Source of the DNA: Terasakiella sp. SH-1
Lineage (GTDB): Bacteria > Pseudomonadota > Alphaproteobacteria > Rhodospirillales > Terasakiellaceae
Length of the DNA stretch: 64,000 nucleotides
Assembly: GCF_004564135.1 (NCBI RefSeq)
Contig: NZ_CP038255.1
Location: forward strand, 2,467,501-2,531,500
Reading direction: 5' to 3'
This document shows positions 34,427-43,663 of the stretch, one piece after another. Numbering within the stretch: the stretch's first letter is position 1; every line of letters starts with the position of its first letter. The notes beneath the pieces are model-generated. The model was not told the origin of the DNA and made no database searches. It saw only the letters and a list, made by a program, of their open reading frames with translations. A program made the translations under genes and the position numbers.

Positions 34427-34690
34427 AGCCTGCCCCGAAAGCATTTGTTATTTTTCATAGCCTTATTTTGTTCGTCAGTAGAAAAGATTTGTGCGGTGAT
34501 GCTGGGGGCATCATAAGCAAATCTTGACGCCCTGACGGGCGAACATAAGGCTACCCTTCGGGTCAACGTCTCAAGGGCAACTGTCGCGTCAACACATTTA
34601 ACCGATGCCTCGCATCGCTTTGCACGTGTTTCCTAACTTTTGTCCTTGAGTAAGTTGATGAAAATCAACAAATGCTTTCGGGGCAGGCTC
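34426..34690. mobile_element. 265-base MITE-like element with 24-25-base inverted repeats and TTA target duplication
   Basis: Ends GAGCCTGCCCCGAAAG... (34426-34449) and ...CTTTCGGGGCAGGCTC (34667-34690) are perfect complements over 24 bases and are flanked by TTA on both sides (34423-34425 and 34691-34693). The interior has further inverted repeats (CATAGCC.../...AAGGCT, AAGATTTG/CAAATCTT, GATGC/GCATC) and no ORF. TNA target duplications and GAGCCTG-type ends recall IS5-family elements. It occupies the whole gap between the binding-protein gene and metW. Confidence 0.8.
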
Positions 34691-35308
34691 TTAATCCTTA
34701 CGCAGCAAGAAAACCGCTTGTTCACCCAGCAGATTGGCAAAAAACAGATTGGTGCGAATACGATGTGCTTGCCCATCAGCGTCCAGTGCGATGGAACGTT
34801 CAATCGTCACCCCCATTTCATCGCACATGACAATGAAATCCTTGATCGTACAAAAATGCATATTGGGCGAATTGTACCATTGATAAGGCAGGGTCTCATT
34901 GACCGGCATACGACCATTGAAAAACAGATAACTGCGCACCCGCCAATGCCCAAAATTCGGGAAAGAGACAATGGCCCGTTTGCCCAGGCGCAACAGGTCT
35001 TTCACAATCTGGTCCGGGTGATGGGTGGCTTGTAACGTCTGGCTTAAGATAACAAAATGAAAGGCATCATCCGGGTAATAGCCCAAATCTTCTTCCGCAT
35101 CCCCTTGCACTACAGACAGGCCGCGTTCCACACAACGGTTGACCCCTTCCTGTGAAATTTCAAGTCCACGGCCACGTACGTCTTTTTCAGTCACCAGATA
35201 ATCCAGCAACTGCCCATCGGCACAGCCGACATCCAAAACACGGCTTCCTGGTTCAATCAGATCAGCGATAACTTGGAGGTCCACACGGATGGCTTTTGCA
35301 CTATTCAT
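34691..35308 (-). CDS. metW: Methionine biosynthesis protein MetW
   Basis: 205 residues, class I SAM-methyltransferase-like: [15 protein letters not shown] (about 21-35), [34 protein letters not shown] (about 63-96) and [11 protein letters not shown]. MetW works with MetX in homoserine acylation for methionine synthesis. Its ATG overlaps the metX stop (ATGA), the classic metX-metW arrangement. Its TAA stop lies exactly in the right-hand TTA copy flanking the MITE. Confidence 0.92.
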   Translation of the reverse strand: MNSAKAIRVDLQVIADLIEPGSRVLDVGCADGQLLDYLVTEKDVRGRGLEISQEGVNRCVERGLSVVQGDAEEDLGYYPDDAFHFVILSQTLQATHHPDQIVKDLLRLGKRAIVSFPNFGHWRVRSYLFFNGRMPVNETLPYQWYNSPNMHFCTIKDFIVMCDEMGVTIERSIALDADGQAHRIRTNLFFANLLGEQAVFLLRKD

Positions 35309-36477
35309 GAGCTTAACCCCCGCCTGCGTGCAGCCCCTTCCAAAAAGCCGTTGAGCACCCGTTCAAAGTCTGGCTCATCCAGCAAGAAAGCATCATGGCC
35401 CTTGTCCGATACCACATCCACATACGACACATTGGCTCCAGCCCCGGTCAGGCCACGTACAATGACGCGACTGTCTTCTGGCAGATAATGCCAATCTGAA
35501 GAAAAGGACACCACACAAAAACGGATTTCCGTCTCTTTGAAAACTTCTGCCAGCTTGCCTTTGCCATGGGTGGTCGCCAAATCGAAATAATCCATGGCAC
35601 GAGTAACATACAGATACGAATTGGCATCAAAACGTTCCACAAAACTGGTTCCTTGATGACGCAAATAACTTTCAATTTGAAAATCGGCTTCAAACCCAAA
35701 GGTCACGGCGTCTCGATCTTGCAAGCGACGCCCAAACTTTTGTGTCAGAGCCGTTTCCGACATATAGGTAATATGTGCTGCCATGCGCGCAACAGACAAA
35801 CCTGCTCGTGGTTTTTGACCTTCTTGAAGATATCGTCCCCCACACCATTGCGGGTCAGCCATAATCGCTTGGCGTCCCACTTCATAAAAGGCAATATTCT
35901 GCGCACTATGGGTTGCAGCGGTCGCAATTGGTACGCAGGAAAAAACCCGCTCAGGATAAGCAGCGGCCCATTCCAGCGCCTGCATGCCGCCCATGGACCC
36001 ACCGATCACGCTAAACAGATTTTCAATGCCCAAATGATCCAGAAGCAAGACTTGGGCACGCACAATATCTCCAATCGTAATGACGGGGAAATCCACGCCC
36101 CAGGGCGCACCTGTTTCCGGGTTAATTGCCGCCGGGCCAATGGTGCCCATACATCCGCCCAACACATTAGAACAAATGATAAAATATTTGTCCGTATCAA
36201 TCGGTTTGCCGGGGCCAACCATCGTCGTCCACCAGCCGGGCTTGCCTGTCACCGGATTGATATCAGCCACAAACTGATCCCCGGTCAGGGCATGAGCAAC
36301 CAAAATGGCATTGGATTTATCGTCATTTAAAGTCCCATAGGTCTGATAAGCCATGGGAAAATCAGACAAATCCACGCCACAGTCCAGACGCAACGGCTCA
36401 TCTGTTCCCAAAATCGCACGTTGCGTCGGGAAATCATCGCCATAAGGGTTGGCGTTTATGGGCGTCTTATTACTCAT
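35305..36477 (-). CDS. metX: Homoserine O-acetyltransferase MetX
   Basis: 390 residues, alpha/beta-hydrolase fold. [25 protein letters not shown] (about 43-67), [11 protein letters not shown], nucleophile Ser in [14 protein letters not shown] (about 158-171), catalytic Asp in DSRVIV region and His in [11 protein letters not shown] (about 359-369). It activates homoserine with an acyl-CoA; acetyl versus succinyl cannot be fixed by eye. Coupled to metW. Divergent from the chorismate mutase gene. Confidence 0.92.
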   Translation of the reverse strand: MSNKTPINANPYGDDFPTQRAILGTDEPLRLDCGVDLSDFPMAYQTYGTLNDDKSNAILVAHALTGDQFVADINPVTGKPGWWTTMVGPGKPIDTDKYFIICSNVLGGCMGTIGPAAINPETGAPWGVDFPVITIGDIVRAQVLLLDHLGIENLFSVIGGSMGGMQALEWAAAYPERVFSCVPIATAATHSAQNIAFYEVGRQAIMADPQWCGGRYLQEGQKPRAGLSVARMAAHITYMSETALTQKFGRRLQDRDAVTFGFEADFQIESYLRHQGTSFVERFDANSYLYVTRAMDYFDLATTHGKGKLAEVFKETEIRFCVVSFSSDWHYLPEDSRVIVRGLTGAGANVSYVDVVSDKGHDAFLLDEPDFERVLNGFLEGAARRRGLSS

Positions 36478-36620
36478 GGATGATATATGACATAAATATC
36501 CTTTAAGAAGTGTTAGCTATTCCTTCAAATGCCATACTGTCAATGTTTTCTTTGCCTTTCGCCCCCTTTCGGATTATTCCTATGGGAAATGTGCAACCTT
36601 GCAAAAGACCGATTAAGAAA

Positions 36621-37481
36621 ATGTCAGAAAACAAACTTGCTCAATTACGCCAAGAGATCGACCGCATTGATGATGCCGTTCACGATCTGCTGATGGAACG
36701 CGCCCAGGTGGTTGAAGAAGTCCGCGCGGCCAAAGGTGCCGAAGGGATCAAATTGCGTCCAGGCCGTGAAGCCGAAGTGCTCCGTCGCCTGATTTCACGC
36801 CATGAAGGGCCGTTTCCCAAAGGGGCACTGGTACGCATCTGGCGCGAAGTCATGTCGGCCTATCTTAAAATGCAAGGGCATTTGGCAATGGCTGTTTATA
36901 TGCCCGAAGCCGGGGCGGCGTACTGGGATTTGGCCCGCGACCAATATGGCTCCCAAACGCCCATGACATCCCATGCATCCGTGCGCGGGGTGATTGGGGC
37001 GGTCCAAAGTGGAGACGCCGCCATTGGTGTTTTACCCATTGCCTCCATTGACGATTCGGACCCGTGGTGGCGCCATATTTATTCCAACGCACAAAACACA
37101 CCGCAAATTGTCTCGCGTCTGCCAGTGGCCTCAACAGAAAAAGTGCGCGGCACCTATCAGGAAGCCCTGATCATTGGCCTGCCAACAGATGACCATACGG
37201 ATCATGAACGCTATTATACCGCCATTGAATTTGATCAGGAGGTCAGCCCACGGATCATCCTGTCCCATTTCCATGAAACTGATCTGAATGTTACAATTCA
37301 GGGCCAATGGATGGATACAGACATGCGCGACCAATGGCTGGTTCTGGTTGAAGCCGATCAGGTTCTGGACATGGACCAAGAGATTGTAAAAAGCTTTATA
37401 GATAAAATAGATGCCAATGTCAGAGGCATGAAAAAACTTGGGGGCTATGCCGTTCCCTTCAGCGCTGACGAACTGGCATAA
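36621..37481 (+). CDS. Chorismate mutase with C-terminal degenerate prephenate-dehydratase-like domain
   Basis: 286 residues from ATG 36621; the frame is open from 36510 but the AroQ domain begins at MSENKLAQLRQEIDRIDDAVHDLL. AroQ mutase helices with catalytic Arg/Lys (RQEIDRID, VRAAKG, RPGREAEVLRRL) occupy about 1-90. The rest (MAVYMPEAGAAYWDLARDQYG..., IGVLPIASIDD) resembles a prephenate dehydratase periplasmic-binding fold but without the TRF active-site motif, so it is probably a regulatory remnant. Converts chorismate to prephenate, feeding hisC and tyrA just downstream, 20 bases away. Confidence 0.85.
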   Translation: MSENKLAQLRQEIDRIDDAVHDLLMERAQVVEEVRAAKGAEGIKLRPGREAEVLRRLISRHEGPFPKGALVRIWREVMSAYLKMQGHLAMAVYMPEAGAAYWDLARDQYGSQTPMTSHASVRGVIGAVQSGDAAIGVLPIASIDDSDPWWRHIYSNAQNTPQIVSRLPVASTEKVRGTYQEALIIGLPTDDHTDHERYYTAIEFDQEVSPRIILSHFHETDLNVTIQGQWMDTDMRDQWLVLVEADQVLDMDQEIVKSFIDKIDANVRGMKKLGGYAVPFSADELA

Positions 37482-37501
37482 AAGAAGAACTGGAAAATAA
37501 A

Positions 37502-38593
37502 ATGGCGACTTTAACACCTCGTCCCGGCCTGATGGACATTACCCCTTACAAAGGGGGAGAATCTGCCCTTAAAGGGGTCTCACGCGTGATCAAGCTTTCT
37601 TCCAATGAAGGCCCCTTTGGCACAGCGCCCAGTGCGGTTGAAGCCATTAAAAAGACTGCCGACCAACAGCACCGTTACCCTGATGGCGGGGCAACCACAT
37701 TGCGCGCTAAACTGGCGCAAAAGTACAACATCAATGCCGACAATATCGTCTGCGGGGCCGGGTCTGATGAAATTCTTGGCCTGCTGTGTCGCGCCTATGC
37801 TGGACCGGGTGATGAAGTCCTTTATTCCGACCACGGTTTTTTGATGTACCCTATTGCCGCCAAAGCAGCAGGGGCAACCCCTGTCACGGCCATGGAAACC
37901 AACCTGACCACGGATGTGGATGCCATGTTGGCAGCAGTGACAGGCAAAACAAAAATTGTCTTTGTCGCCAACCCCAACAACCCGACCGGAACCTATATTC
38001 CAAAATCGGAAATGAACCGCCTGCGCCAGGGCTTGCGTGATGATATCTTGCTTGTGATTGATGCGGCTTACGCAGAGTTTATGACCGAAGACGATTACGA
38101 AGCCGGCATTGAACTGGCTGAACGTACGCAAAATACGGTCATGACGCGCACCTTCTCCAAAATGTATGGGCTGGGCGGCGTCCGTTTGGGCTGGTCTTAC
38201 AGTTCTGATGAAATTGCCGATGTGCTCAACCGTGCGCGCAATCCCTTTAATGTTAGTGCGACAGCACTGGCCGCAGGGGAAGCAGCCCTTGATGATGAAT
38301 TGTTTGTCGCTAAAACACGCAAACATAACCTGAAATGGCTGCGTTGGACGGAAGAGGAAGCACACAAGCTGGGGCTGGAATGCACGACCAGTCATGCCAA
38401 CTTTGCCCTGATCCGCTTTCCACATCAAACAGAACACAGCTCACGCAAAGCTGATGAGTTCATGCGTAGTCAAGGCATTATCGTGCGCGCCATGTCTTCT
38501 TATGGTCTGGGGGACTGCCTGCGGGTTTCCATCGGCACAGAAGAAGAAATGACCACTTTCATGGACGCACTTAGAGACTTTATGAGTAAATAA
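37502..38593 (+). CDS. hisC: Histidinol-phosphate / aromatic aminotransferase (HisC type)
   Basis: 363 residues, PLP aminotransferase fold type I. NPNNPTGTYIPKSEM (about 157-171), VIDAAYAEF (about 188-196), PLP lysine in TRTFSKMYGLGGVRLGW (about 218-234), and SHANFALIRFP. HisC-type enzymes act on histidinol phosphate; a copy lodged between chorismate mutase and prephenate dehydrogenase often works on phenylpyruvate or prephenate instead. Start ATG at 37502 follows a weak AAGAAGAA. Confidence 0.88.
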   Translation: MATLTPRPGLMDITPYKGGESALKGVSRVIKLSSNEGPFGTAPSAVEAIKKTADQQHRYPDGGATTLRAKLAQKYNINADNIVCGAGSDEILGLLCRAYAGPGDEVLYSDHGFLMYPIAAKAAGATPVTAMETNLTTDVDAMLAAVTGKTKIVFVANPNNPTGTYIPKSEMNRLRQGLRDDILLVIDAAYAEFMTEDDYEAGIELAERTQNTVMTRTFSKMYGLGGVRLGWSYSSDEIADVLNRARNPFNVSATALAAGEAALDDELFVAKTRKHNLKWLRWTEEEAHKLGLECTTSHANFALIRFPHQTEHSSRKADEFMRSQGIIVRAMSSYGLGDCLRVSIGTEEEMTTFMDALRDFMSK

Positions 38594-38596
38594 ACC

Positions 38597-39487
38597 ATGT
38601 CCGCTACCGACATCCTGTTTAAGCGCGTCACCTTTATTGGTATTGGCCTGATCGGGTCATCACTGGCCCGCTCTATTCGTCACACAAAGGTCACAGACCA
38701 CATTACCGTCTGTGACATCAACAAGGCCCATCGCGACAAAGCGTTAGAGCTGGGCCTGGCTGATGACGTGACAGGGGGTTTCATTGAGGCTGTCAAAGAT
38801 GCTGATCTGGTCATCATCTGCACACCACCGGGTGTTTGTGGGGATGTCGCAGCCGCTTTTGCACCGGGATTAAAAGAGGGTGCAATTGTATCTGACGTGG
38901 GGTCTGTCAAACAGTCCATTATCCATGATGTCAGCCAGCACCTGCCCGATGGAATTCATTTTGTCCCCGCCCATCCCATTGCAGGAACCGAACATTCAGG
39001 ACCCGAGGCCGGCTTTGCTGAACTTTTTGATAAACGCTGGCTGATCCTGACCCCACCGCAAGGTACAGATGAAGCGGCTATTGAAAAAGTCACCGAAATG
39101 TGGCGCCGTGCTGGTTCCATGATCGAAAGAATGGATGCCCAGCATCATGATATGGTGCTGGCGATTACCTCGCACCTGCCTCACCTGATTGCCTATACAA
39201 TTGTGGGGACTGCAGATGATCTGGGAGATCATTTAAAACAGGAAGTGATTAAATTTTCAGCTTCTGGTTTCAGGGATTTCACACGCATTGCGGCGTCAGA
39301 TCCGGTGATGTGGCGTGATGTTTTCCTCAACAACAAAGAAGCTGTCCTTGAGATACTACAACGCTTTAGCGAAGATTTGACTGTCCTCCAACGCGCCATT
39401 CGCTGGGGGGAAGGCGACACGCTGGAAGAACTCTTTGCCCGCACCCGGAAAATTCGACGAGAAGTTATAGAAGCGAATCAGCGCTAG
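38597..39487 (+). CDS. tyrA: Prephenate/arogenate dehydrogenase family protein
   Basis: 296 residues. NAD(P) site VTFIGIGLIGSSLARSIR (about 11-28), VIICTPPGVCGDVA, HPIAGTEHSGPEAGFAELFDKRWLILTP (about 121-148, catalytic His) and SHLPHLIAYTIVGT, GFRDFTRIAASDPVMWRDVF. Oxidative decarboxylation of prephenate or arogenate toward tyrosine. Lies 3 bases after hisC. No ACT domain, so feedback control must come from elsewhere. An inverted repeat follows about 75 bases downstream. Confidence 0.9.
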   Translation: MSATDILFKRVTFIGIGLIGSSLARSIRHTKVTDHITVCDINKAHRDKALELGLADDVTGGFIEAVKDADLVIICTPPGVCGDVAAAFAPGLKEGAIVSDVGSVKQSIIHDVSQHLPDGIHFVPAHPIAGTEHSGPEAGFAELFDKRWLILTPPQGTDEAAIEKVTEMWRRAGSMIERMDAQHHDMVLAITSHLPHLIAYTIVGTADDLGDHLKQEVIKFSASGFRDFTRIAASDPVMWRDVFLNNKEAVLEILQRFSEDLTVLQRAIRWGEGDTLEELFARTRKIRREVIEANQR

Positions 39488-39561
39488 CCCCAAAGAGGTA
39501 CGTACTTACACGTAAACCAAAAAAAGTAGTTTTTGCCGGAAAATTCCACTTAAAGTTTTTG

Positions 39562-39602
39562 TGCGCCGCCGACCTCGCCATCTTGAGGATAGACGCGGCG
39601 CA
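39562..39602. other. GC-rich hairpin downstream of tyrA
   Basis: TGCGCCGC pairs with GCGGCGCA around a 25-base loop that has an inner CCTC/GAGG stem. A T-rich stretch starts 10 bases on. Possible terminator in the 339-base gap; the rest of the gap holds the sigma-28-like promoter at 39778 and no gene. Confidence 0.45.
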
Positions 39603-39777
39603 GCATATTTATATTTTTTTACATTTTATACGCAGTTTTTCCCATTGCTGCTAACACCACCTCTTAAAATATCGTAGACTAATCCATATTTTCTAAAGAG
39701 TTAGCCCTAACTTAAAGGCTGCTCTGTAAACAAAAAAACGCACATAACAATTAACGATTTATGTACGATAAAATGGG

Positions 39778-39804
39778 TAAAGTTACAGACATGTAAACCG
39801 AGCC
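39778..39804 (+). promoter_or_regulatory. Sigma-28 (FliA)-type promoter
   Basis: TAAAGTTA (39778-39785), an 11-base spacer and ACCGAGCC (39797-39804) closely follow the flagellar sigma-28 consensus TAAAGTTT-N11-GCCGATAA. The start of transcription would fall near 39810, just ahead of GGAG and the ATG at 39827. Fits a gene pair that includes a chemoreceptor. Confidence 0.6.
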
Positions 39805-39826
39805 TACTGATAGCGGAGAGTTTCGA

Positions 39827-40756
39827 ATGCACATGTTTAAAGGTGTATGCAGATATTTTAGCTTCTTTCTCGCCCTGGGGGTGAGCGTCGTCTTCAGTCA
39901 TACAAGCTTTGCTGCAAAAGTGACCCCAAGCCAGGTCTATCAGGTCACTGAAGATATCCTTCTTCAGTTAAAACGCATGCATGATTCAAATCTGACCATC
40001 CCGGATTTGACCAAACTGCATCTGGACCTTCCCCCCCGATTGCCCCGCCACGTTATTCAGCAAGCCCTGAACGTGCGTTTGAAAATTCAGCTGCTCAAAC
40101 GTGTCAATGGCATGAAGCTTTCAGAGATCACAGCCCCGCCAGTCAAAGAAGTAACCCCTGGCGATGTTATGAATGTCGCCACGGTTATTCTGGACGAACT
40201 CAAAACTTTTGATAAGGCGTACAACCTCACACCTTTTAAAAAGTCAGCCAAATTCGTTGATGGCAAAACACCGACAGATGTTTATAAGAACCTTTTACGT
40301 GCCCAGGCCATGATTGTACAGCTTGGCATTCCCGGAACGGTTCCCAATAATGTCTATAACAATGCGGTTTCCGTCTCTGAAGAAATCAAACGTGTGAGTG
40401 CTGCTGTCAATAAAACCGTTCTTGTTGATGCGCCTTCGCCATCTGTAGGGAAAAAACCCTCAGATGCCTACACGCTGGCCTATTATGCCTTAAAAGGCAT
40501 TCAAGCCCTTTCCAAAAAACCGGAATATGCCATCCCAAAAGGGGTTCAGGTCCCCAAGCGGATCAAGTCCGGTATTAAACCAGCCGATGTACAGCAATTG
40601 CTTTTATTCTGCCTTGCTGAACTTTCTTCCATGAAAGTCAAAGTCGGTGCCACAGAACCATTGGTTTTACCAAAACCAACAGCAGGCCAGACACCCTCAA
40701 CCGTGTTTGATCAACTTGGTCTGGTAAACCGTCAAATCCAGTCGATGCAATGGTAA
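39827..40756 (+). CDS. Secreted helical-repeat protein linked to a chemoreceptor, unknown
   Basis: 309 residues with a signal peptide (about 1-29, ending HTSFAA). The mature part consists of about eight related units starting near residues 32, 73, 109, 148, 172, 210, 251 and 289, each of the form (V/K)-x-P-x-D-V-(Y/x) followed by an amphipathic helix ending L-x-x-(I/L), e.g. VTPSQVYQVTEDILLQLKRM and KKPSDAYTLAYYALKGIQAL. No family recognised. Predicted periplasmic. The stop lies 11 bases before the chemoreceptor start, and a sigma-28-like promoter precedes it, so it may be a periplasmic ligand-binding or scaffold partner of the receptor. Confidence 0.75.
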   Translation: MHMFKGVCRYFSFFLALGVSVVFSHTSFAAKVTPSQVYQVTEDILLQLKRMHDSNLTIPDLTKLHLDLPPRLPRHVIQQALNVRLKIQLLKRVNGMKLSEITAPPVKEVTPGDVMNVATVILDELKTFDKAYNLTPFKKSAKFVDGKTPTDVYKNLLRAQAMIVQLGIPGTVPNNVYNNAVSVSEEIKRVSAAVNKTVLVDAPSPSVGKKPSDAYTLAYYALKGIQALSKKPEYAIPKGVQVPKRIKSGIKPADVQQLLLFCLAELSSMKVKVGATEPLVLPKPTAGQTPSTVFDQLGLVNRQIQSMQW

Positions 40757-40767
40757 GGGGGGCTGAC

Positions 40768-42606
40768 ATGACAACAACAACAGAAAATACACAAGCCAAG
40801 AAAAAGGGCCTCGGTTTTAAAATCACCATGCTGGGGATTGTGCCTGTCTTACTGATGGCAACCTTGAATTTGGGTGTAAGCTACAAAAACGGTCTCTTGT
40901 TTCATGACACGATGACAACACTGGAAGAAAAGGCGAAAAATGCCGACAAGCTGGGAAATGCCAGCGCGGCAGTCAACAAAAGTCTGGTTAAAGTGCGTGA
41001 TGACTTTGCCGCATTGGGCAATTTCCATCAAAAAAGCATTTTGCAAAGAAACCAGATGGCGGTTCATAAAACCCGTGAATTACGTGGCAATATGACCAAC
41101 GTATTCACAGTGTTGCAACAAGATGTCGCCAACCTTGCAAAAACCTTGAACAGTGCCTCCATGCTTGAAACAAAGGGCAAGGCATCCGTACAGGAAACAA
41201 AACGCCTGCACTATTTGATCCGAACAGCAAATAACCTGCCACGCCTTTATGAACTTTATGTGGAAGCAAATGAGCGCAGCCTGAAGTTCCTCGGCAATCG
41301 CCGTGCTGACAGTGCGGCCAACAACTTTATTTATGAAGAAGCATCACGTCAGGCGGTTCTGCAAAAAACATTGGATCACAGCGCGGCGATTTTGGCCGAA
41401 CTTCTACACGAAGTCCAAGCCAACGCAATGAAAAAGCGTACAGAATTTGAAGCAGATGTCCTGAACCAACTGGATTCGACCAAATACATCACCATTATTA
41501 TCGTTGCTGTGGTCTGTGTTGTTCTTGTGATCTTCACCATCGGATTTGCATCTCGTAAAATTTCCAATCCTCTCACCAACATGGTTGATGCCATGGGCCG
41601 TTTGAGCCAAGGCGACCTTGAGGTTCAAATCCCGGAAGGCCAGCAAGATGAAATTGGTGATATGGCTGATGCACTGGACGTCTTTAAACAAAACCTGATC
41701 GACACAAAACGTATGTCTGAAGACCGGGAAAAAGAGCGTGTTCGCGTTGCTGCAGAACAAAAGGCACAACGCAATGAGCTGGCAGATGATTTTGAAAGTC
41801 AGGTTGGTGAAGTGGTCAATTCTGTTGCCTCTTCTTCATCGCAGCTACAGTCTACTGCAAAGGATATGAGCGAAATTGCCTCCCGCAATCAGGAACGTGC
41901 CGGTAATGCAACCCAGGCGGCCACCAATGCCACAACCAATGTGCATACCGTGGCATCAGCTGCAGAAGAGCTAAGCAATTCCATTAACGAGATTGCCCGC
42001 CAAGTTGCAGAATCATCAACCATGGCCTCTCAGGCAGCAAATCAGGCAACCCATACCAATGAAACCATGCGGGAACTGGCTGATGCCGCTGCCAAAATCG
42101 GCGAGGTTATCAATCTGATCACAGATATTGCAGAACAGACCAACCTGCTGGCCTTGAACGCAACGATTGAAGCCGCACGGGCTGGTGAAGCCGGTAAAGG
42201 CTTTGCTGTTGTGGCCTCGGAAGTGAAAAACCTGGCAAACCAGACTGCCAAGGCCACAGATGAAATCGCCCATCAGATCACGACTATCCAGGGGACAACG
42301 GAAAATGCCGTTGATGCCATTGATGAAGTCTCCAAGATGATTGACAATATGAACGAAGTGTCGTCTGCCATTGCTGCGGCTGTCGAAGAACAAGGGGCTG
42401 CAACACAGGAAATTGCATCCAACGTTGAACAGGCCGCACACAGTACGCAGGATGCCTCAAACGATATGGACCAAGTGGCCCAAAGTGCAAAACGTAACGG
42501 CAAGGCTGCTTCTGATGTTCTGGGTGCTGCCGAAGCACTATCATCACAATCCGATGCCCTTCGCACACAAGTTAATGACTTCCTCAGCCAAATCCGGGCT
42601 GGTTAA
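40768..42606 (+). CDS. Methyl-accepting chemotaxis protein
   Basis: 612 residues. First membrane helix about 18-38, periplasmic helical sensor region about 39-235, second helix about 238-262 (TIIIVAVVCVVLVIFTIGF), HAMP about 264-320, and a signalling domain with the conserved hairpin tip DIAEQTNLLALNATIEAARAGEAGKGFAVVA (about 452-482). The start ATG at 40768 has AAGGGGGG six bases before it; the ATG at 40750 has none and overlaps the previous gene. Ligand unknown; the upstream secreted repeat protein is a candidate partner. Ends before a strong terminator. Confidence 0.93.
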   Translation: MTTTTENTQAKKKGLGFKITMLGIVPVLLMATLNLGVSYKNGLLFHDTMTTLEEKAKNADKLGNASAAVNKSLVKVRDDFAALGNFHQKSILQRNQMAVHKTRELRGNMTNVFTVLQQDVANLAKTLNSASMLETKGKASVQETKRLHYLIRTANNLPRLYELYVEANERSLKFLGNRRADSAANNFIYEEASRQAVLQKTLDHSAAILAELLHEVQANAMKKRTEFEADVLNQLDSTKYITIIIVAVVCVVLVIFTIGFASRKISNPLTNMVDAMGRLSQGDLEVQIPEGQQDEIGDMADALDVFKQNLIDTKRMSEDREKERVRVAAEQKAQRNELADDFESQVGEVVNSVASSSSQLQSTAKDMSEIASRNQERAGNATQAATNATTNVHTVASAAEELSNSINEIARQVAESSTMASQAANQATHTNETMRELADAAAKIGEVINLITDIAEQTNLLALNATIEAARAGEAGKGFAVVASEVKNLANQTAKATDEIAHQITTIQGTTENAVDAIDEVSKMIDNMNEVSSAIAAAVEEQGAATQEIASNVEQAAHSTQDASNDMDQVAQSAKRNGKAASDVLGAAEALSSQSDALRTQVNDFLSQIRAG

Positions 42607-42628
42607 AACTCAACATTACAAAGAAAAA

Positions 42629-42667
42629 AGAGGGAAGACACCGTTTCAGTGTCTTCCCTCTTTTTTT
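42629..42667. terminator. Bidirectional terminator between the chemoreceptor and the PhnD-like gene
   Basis: A perfect 13-bp stem AGAGGGAAGACAC / GTGTCTTCCCTCT with a 7-base loop and a T7 tail on the plus strand and A-rich mirror on the minus. It serves both convergent genes; the T-run reaches the minus-strand stop codon. Confidence 0.93.
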
Positions 42668-43553
42668 ATTGCTGTTTTTTATATTCCATCAATTCCCGTA
42701 TCGGGATTAGCTGTTGATTATTAGACAGCTTAAACCCTGACCATTTCAACTGAGCCAGTCGTTTGCGTTCTGCCAGAACCCTCTCATCGCTTTTGCCTGA
42801 TACTTTCACCCCATAAGAGAGCAGAAATTCTTCGACCTTATCTTTATAAACCTGCTTGATCGTTTTGCGGCGAATAATGGCATCTGAGGGTATCATCGGT
42901 GATTCCCAGATCACCTTTACCAAGGCAGCCTCATGAGGGAAACGTTCCTGAAAACGTTGAAAGGCTATACTGCTGATCGTTGCAACATCAACATCACCAA
43001 ATACAACAGATTTAAAACTCTGCTCGTGATTTGCAGAATGCTGAATACTTAAAAAACGATCAAGCTTTTTACCTGTTTGAGCCTGAATATAATATGCAGG
43101 AACCAAAGTACCGGATGTGGACTTCTTGTTCCCAAAGGCAATTTTCAACTGTCGCGCAAAACCCATGACTTGTCGCAGGGAAGACAGCGGCTTGTCTTTC
43201 AAGGTAATTAAAACACTCTTATAGCCCGGTTCCCCCTGTTGATTGAGAACCTGCAAGAAGATTTCACTTTCTGTTTCATCCACCGCTTCAATCGCCAGCT
43301 TATTCCCCGTCCAGGCAAAATCAACAGCCTCATTTTCCAAAAACCAGATAACACTTTTATAGTCATGCATTGTCACCGGAACAACACGCACCCCTAAATA
43401 CTCAGATAAATCCGTTAAAACCGGGCTCCATATTTCAACCAGCGTTTTTTCATTGGCTGAACCTTGCAAACCGAACCTCAACACATCAGTTGCCTTGACA
43501 GGAAATGAAAAACCTATAAGTGTAAAAATACATATAATAAAAAGGGCTGGCAT
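42666..43553 (-). CDS. PhnD-like phosphate/phosphonate-type binding protein
   Basis: 295 residues. Signal peptide (about 1-21), then the PhnD-type fold: LRFGLQGSANEKTLVEIWSPVLTDLSEYLGVRV (about 25-57), VDFAWTGNKLAIEA, LKIAFGNKKSTSGTLVPAYY (about 135-154) and SFKSVVFGDVDVATISS. Usually such proteins bind oxyanions for an ABC importer or act as sensors, but no transport genes adjoin. Ligand not determined. Confidence 0.82.
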   Translation of the reverse strand: MPALFIICIFTLIGFSFPVKATDVLRFGLQGSANEKTLVEIWSPVLTDLSEYLGVRVVPVTMHDYKSVIWFLENEAVDFAWTGNKLAIEAVDETESEIFLQVLNQQGEPGYKSVLITLKDKPLSSLRQVMGFARQLKIAFGNKKSTSGTLVPAYYIQAQTGKKLDRFLSIQHSANHEQSFKSVVFGDVDVATISSIAFQRFQERFPHEAALVKVIWESPMIPSDAIIRRKTIKQVYKDKVEEFLLSYGVKVSGKSDERVLAERKRLAQLKWSGFKLSNNQQLIPIRELMEYKKQQ

Positions 43554-43663
43554 AATCAGGGAAGCTCAAACAATATTTGGAGTTTCCTGAATTTGCGGGA
43601 TCGTACCTTCAATCACAAGTGCAAAAATGCGCCATATTGTTTCAGAAATGTAAACAGGTTAAC

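Noticed and set aside
34426-34690. Structured RNA gene in the metW gap
   Set aside because: The perfect terminal repeats and TTA duplications point to a mobile element; internal hairpins are usual for MITEs.
35566-36330. 254-codon open frame antisense to metX
   Set aside because: No recognisable motif; the MetX nucleophile and His motifs lie on the other strand in this interval.
37580-38437. 285-codon open frame antisense to hisC
   Set aside because: It mirrors a strongly supported aminotransferase gene, has no ribosome site and reads as low-sense protein; a shadow frame caused by codon bias.
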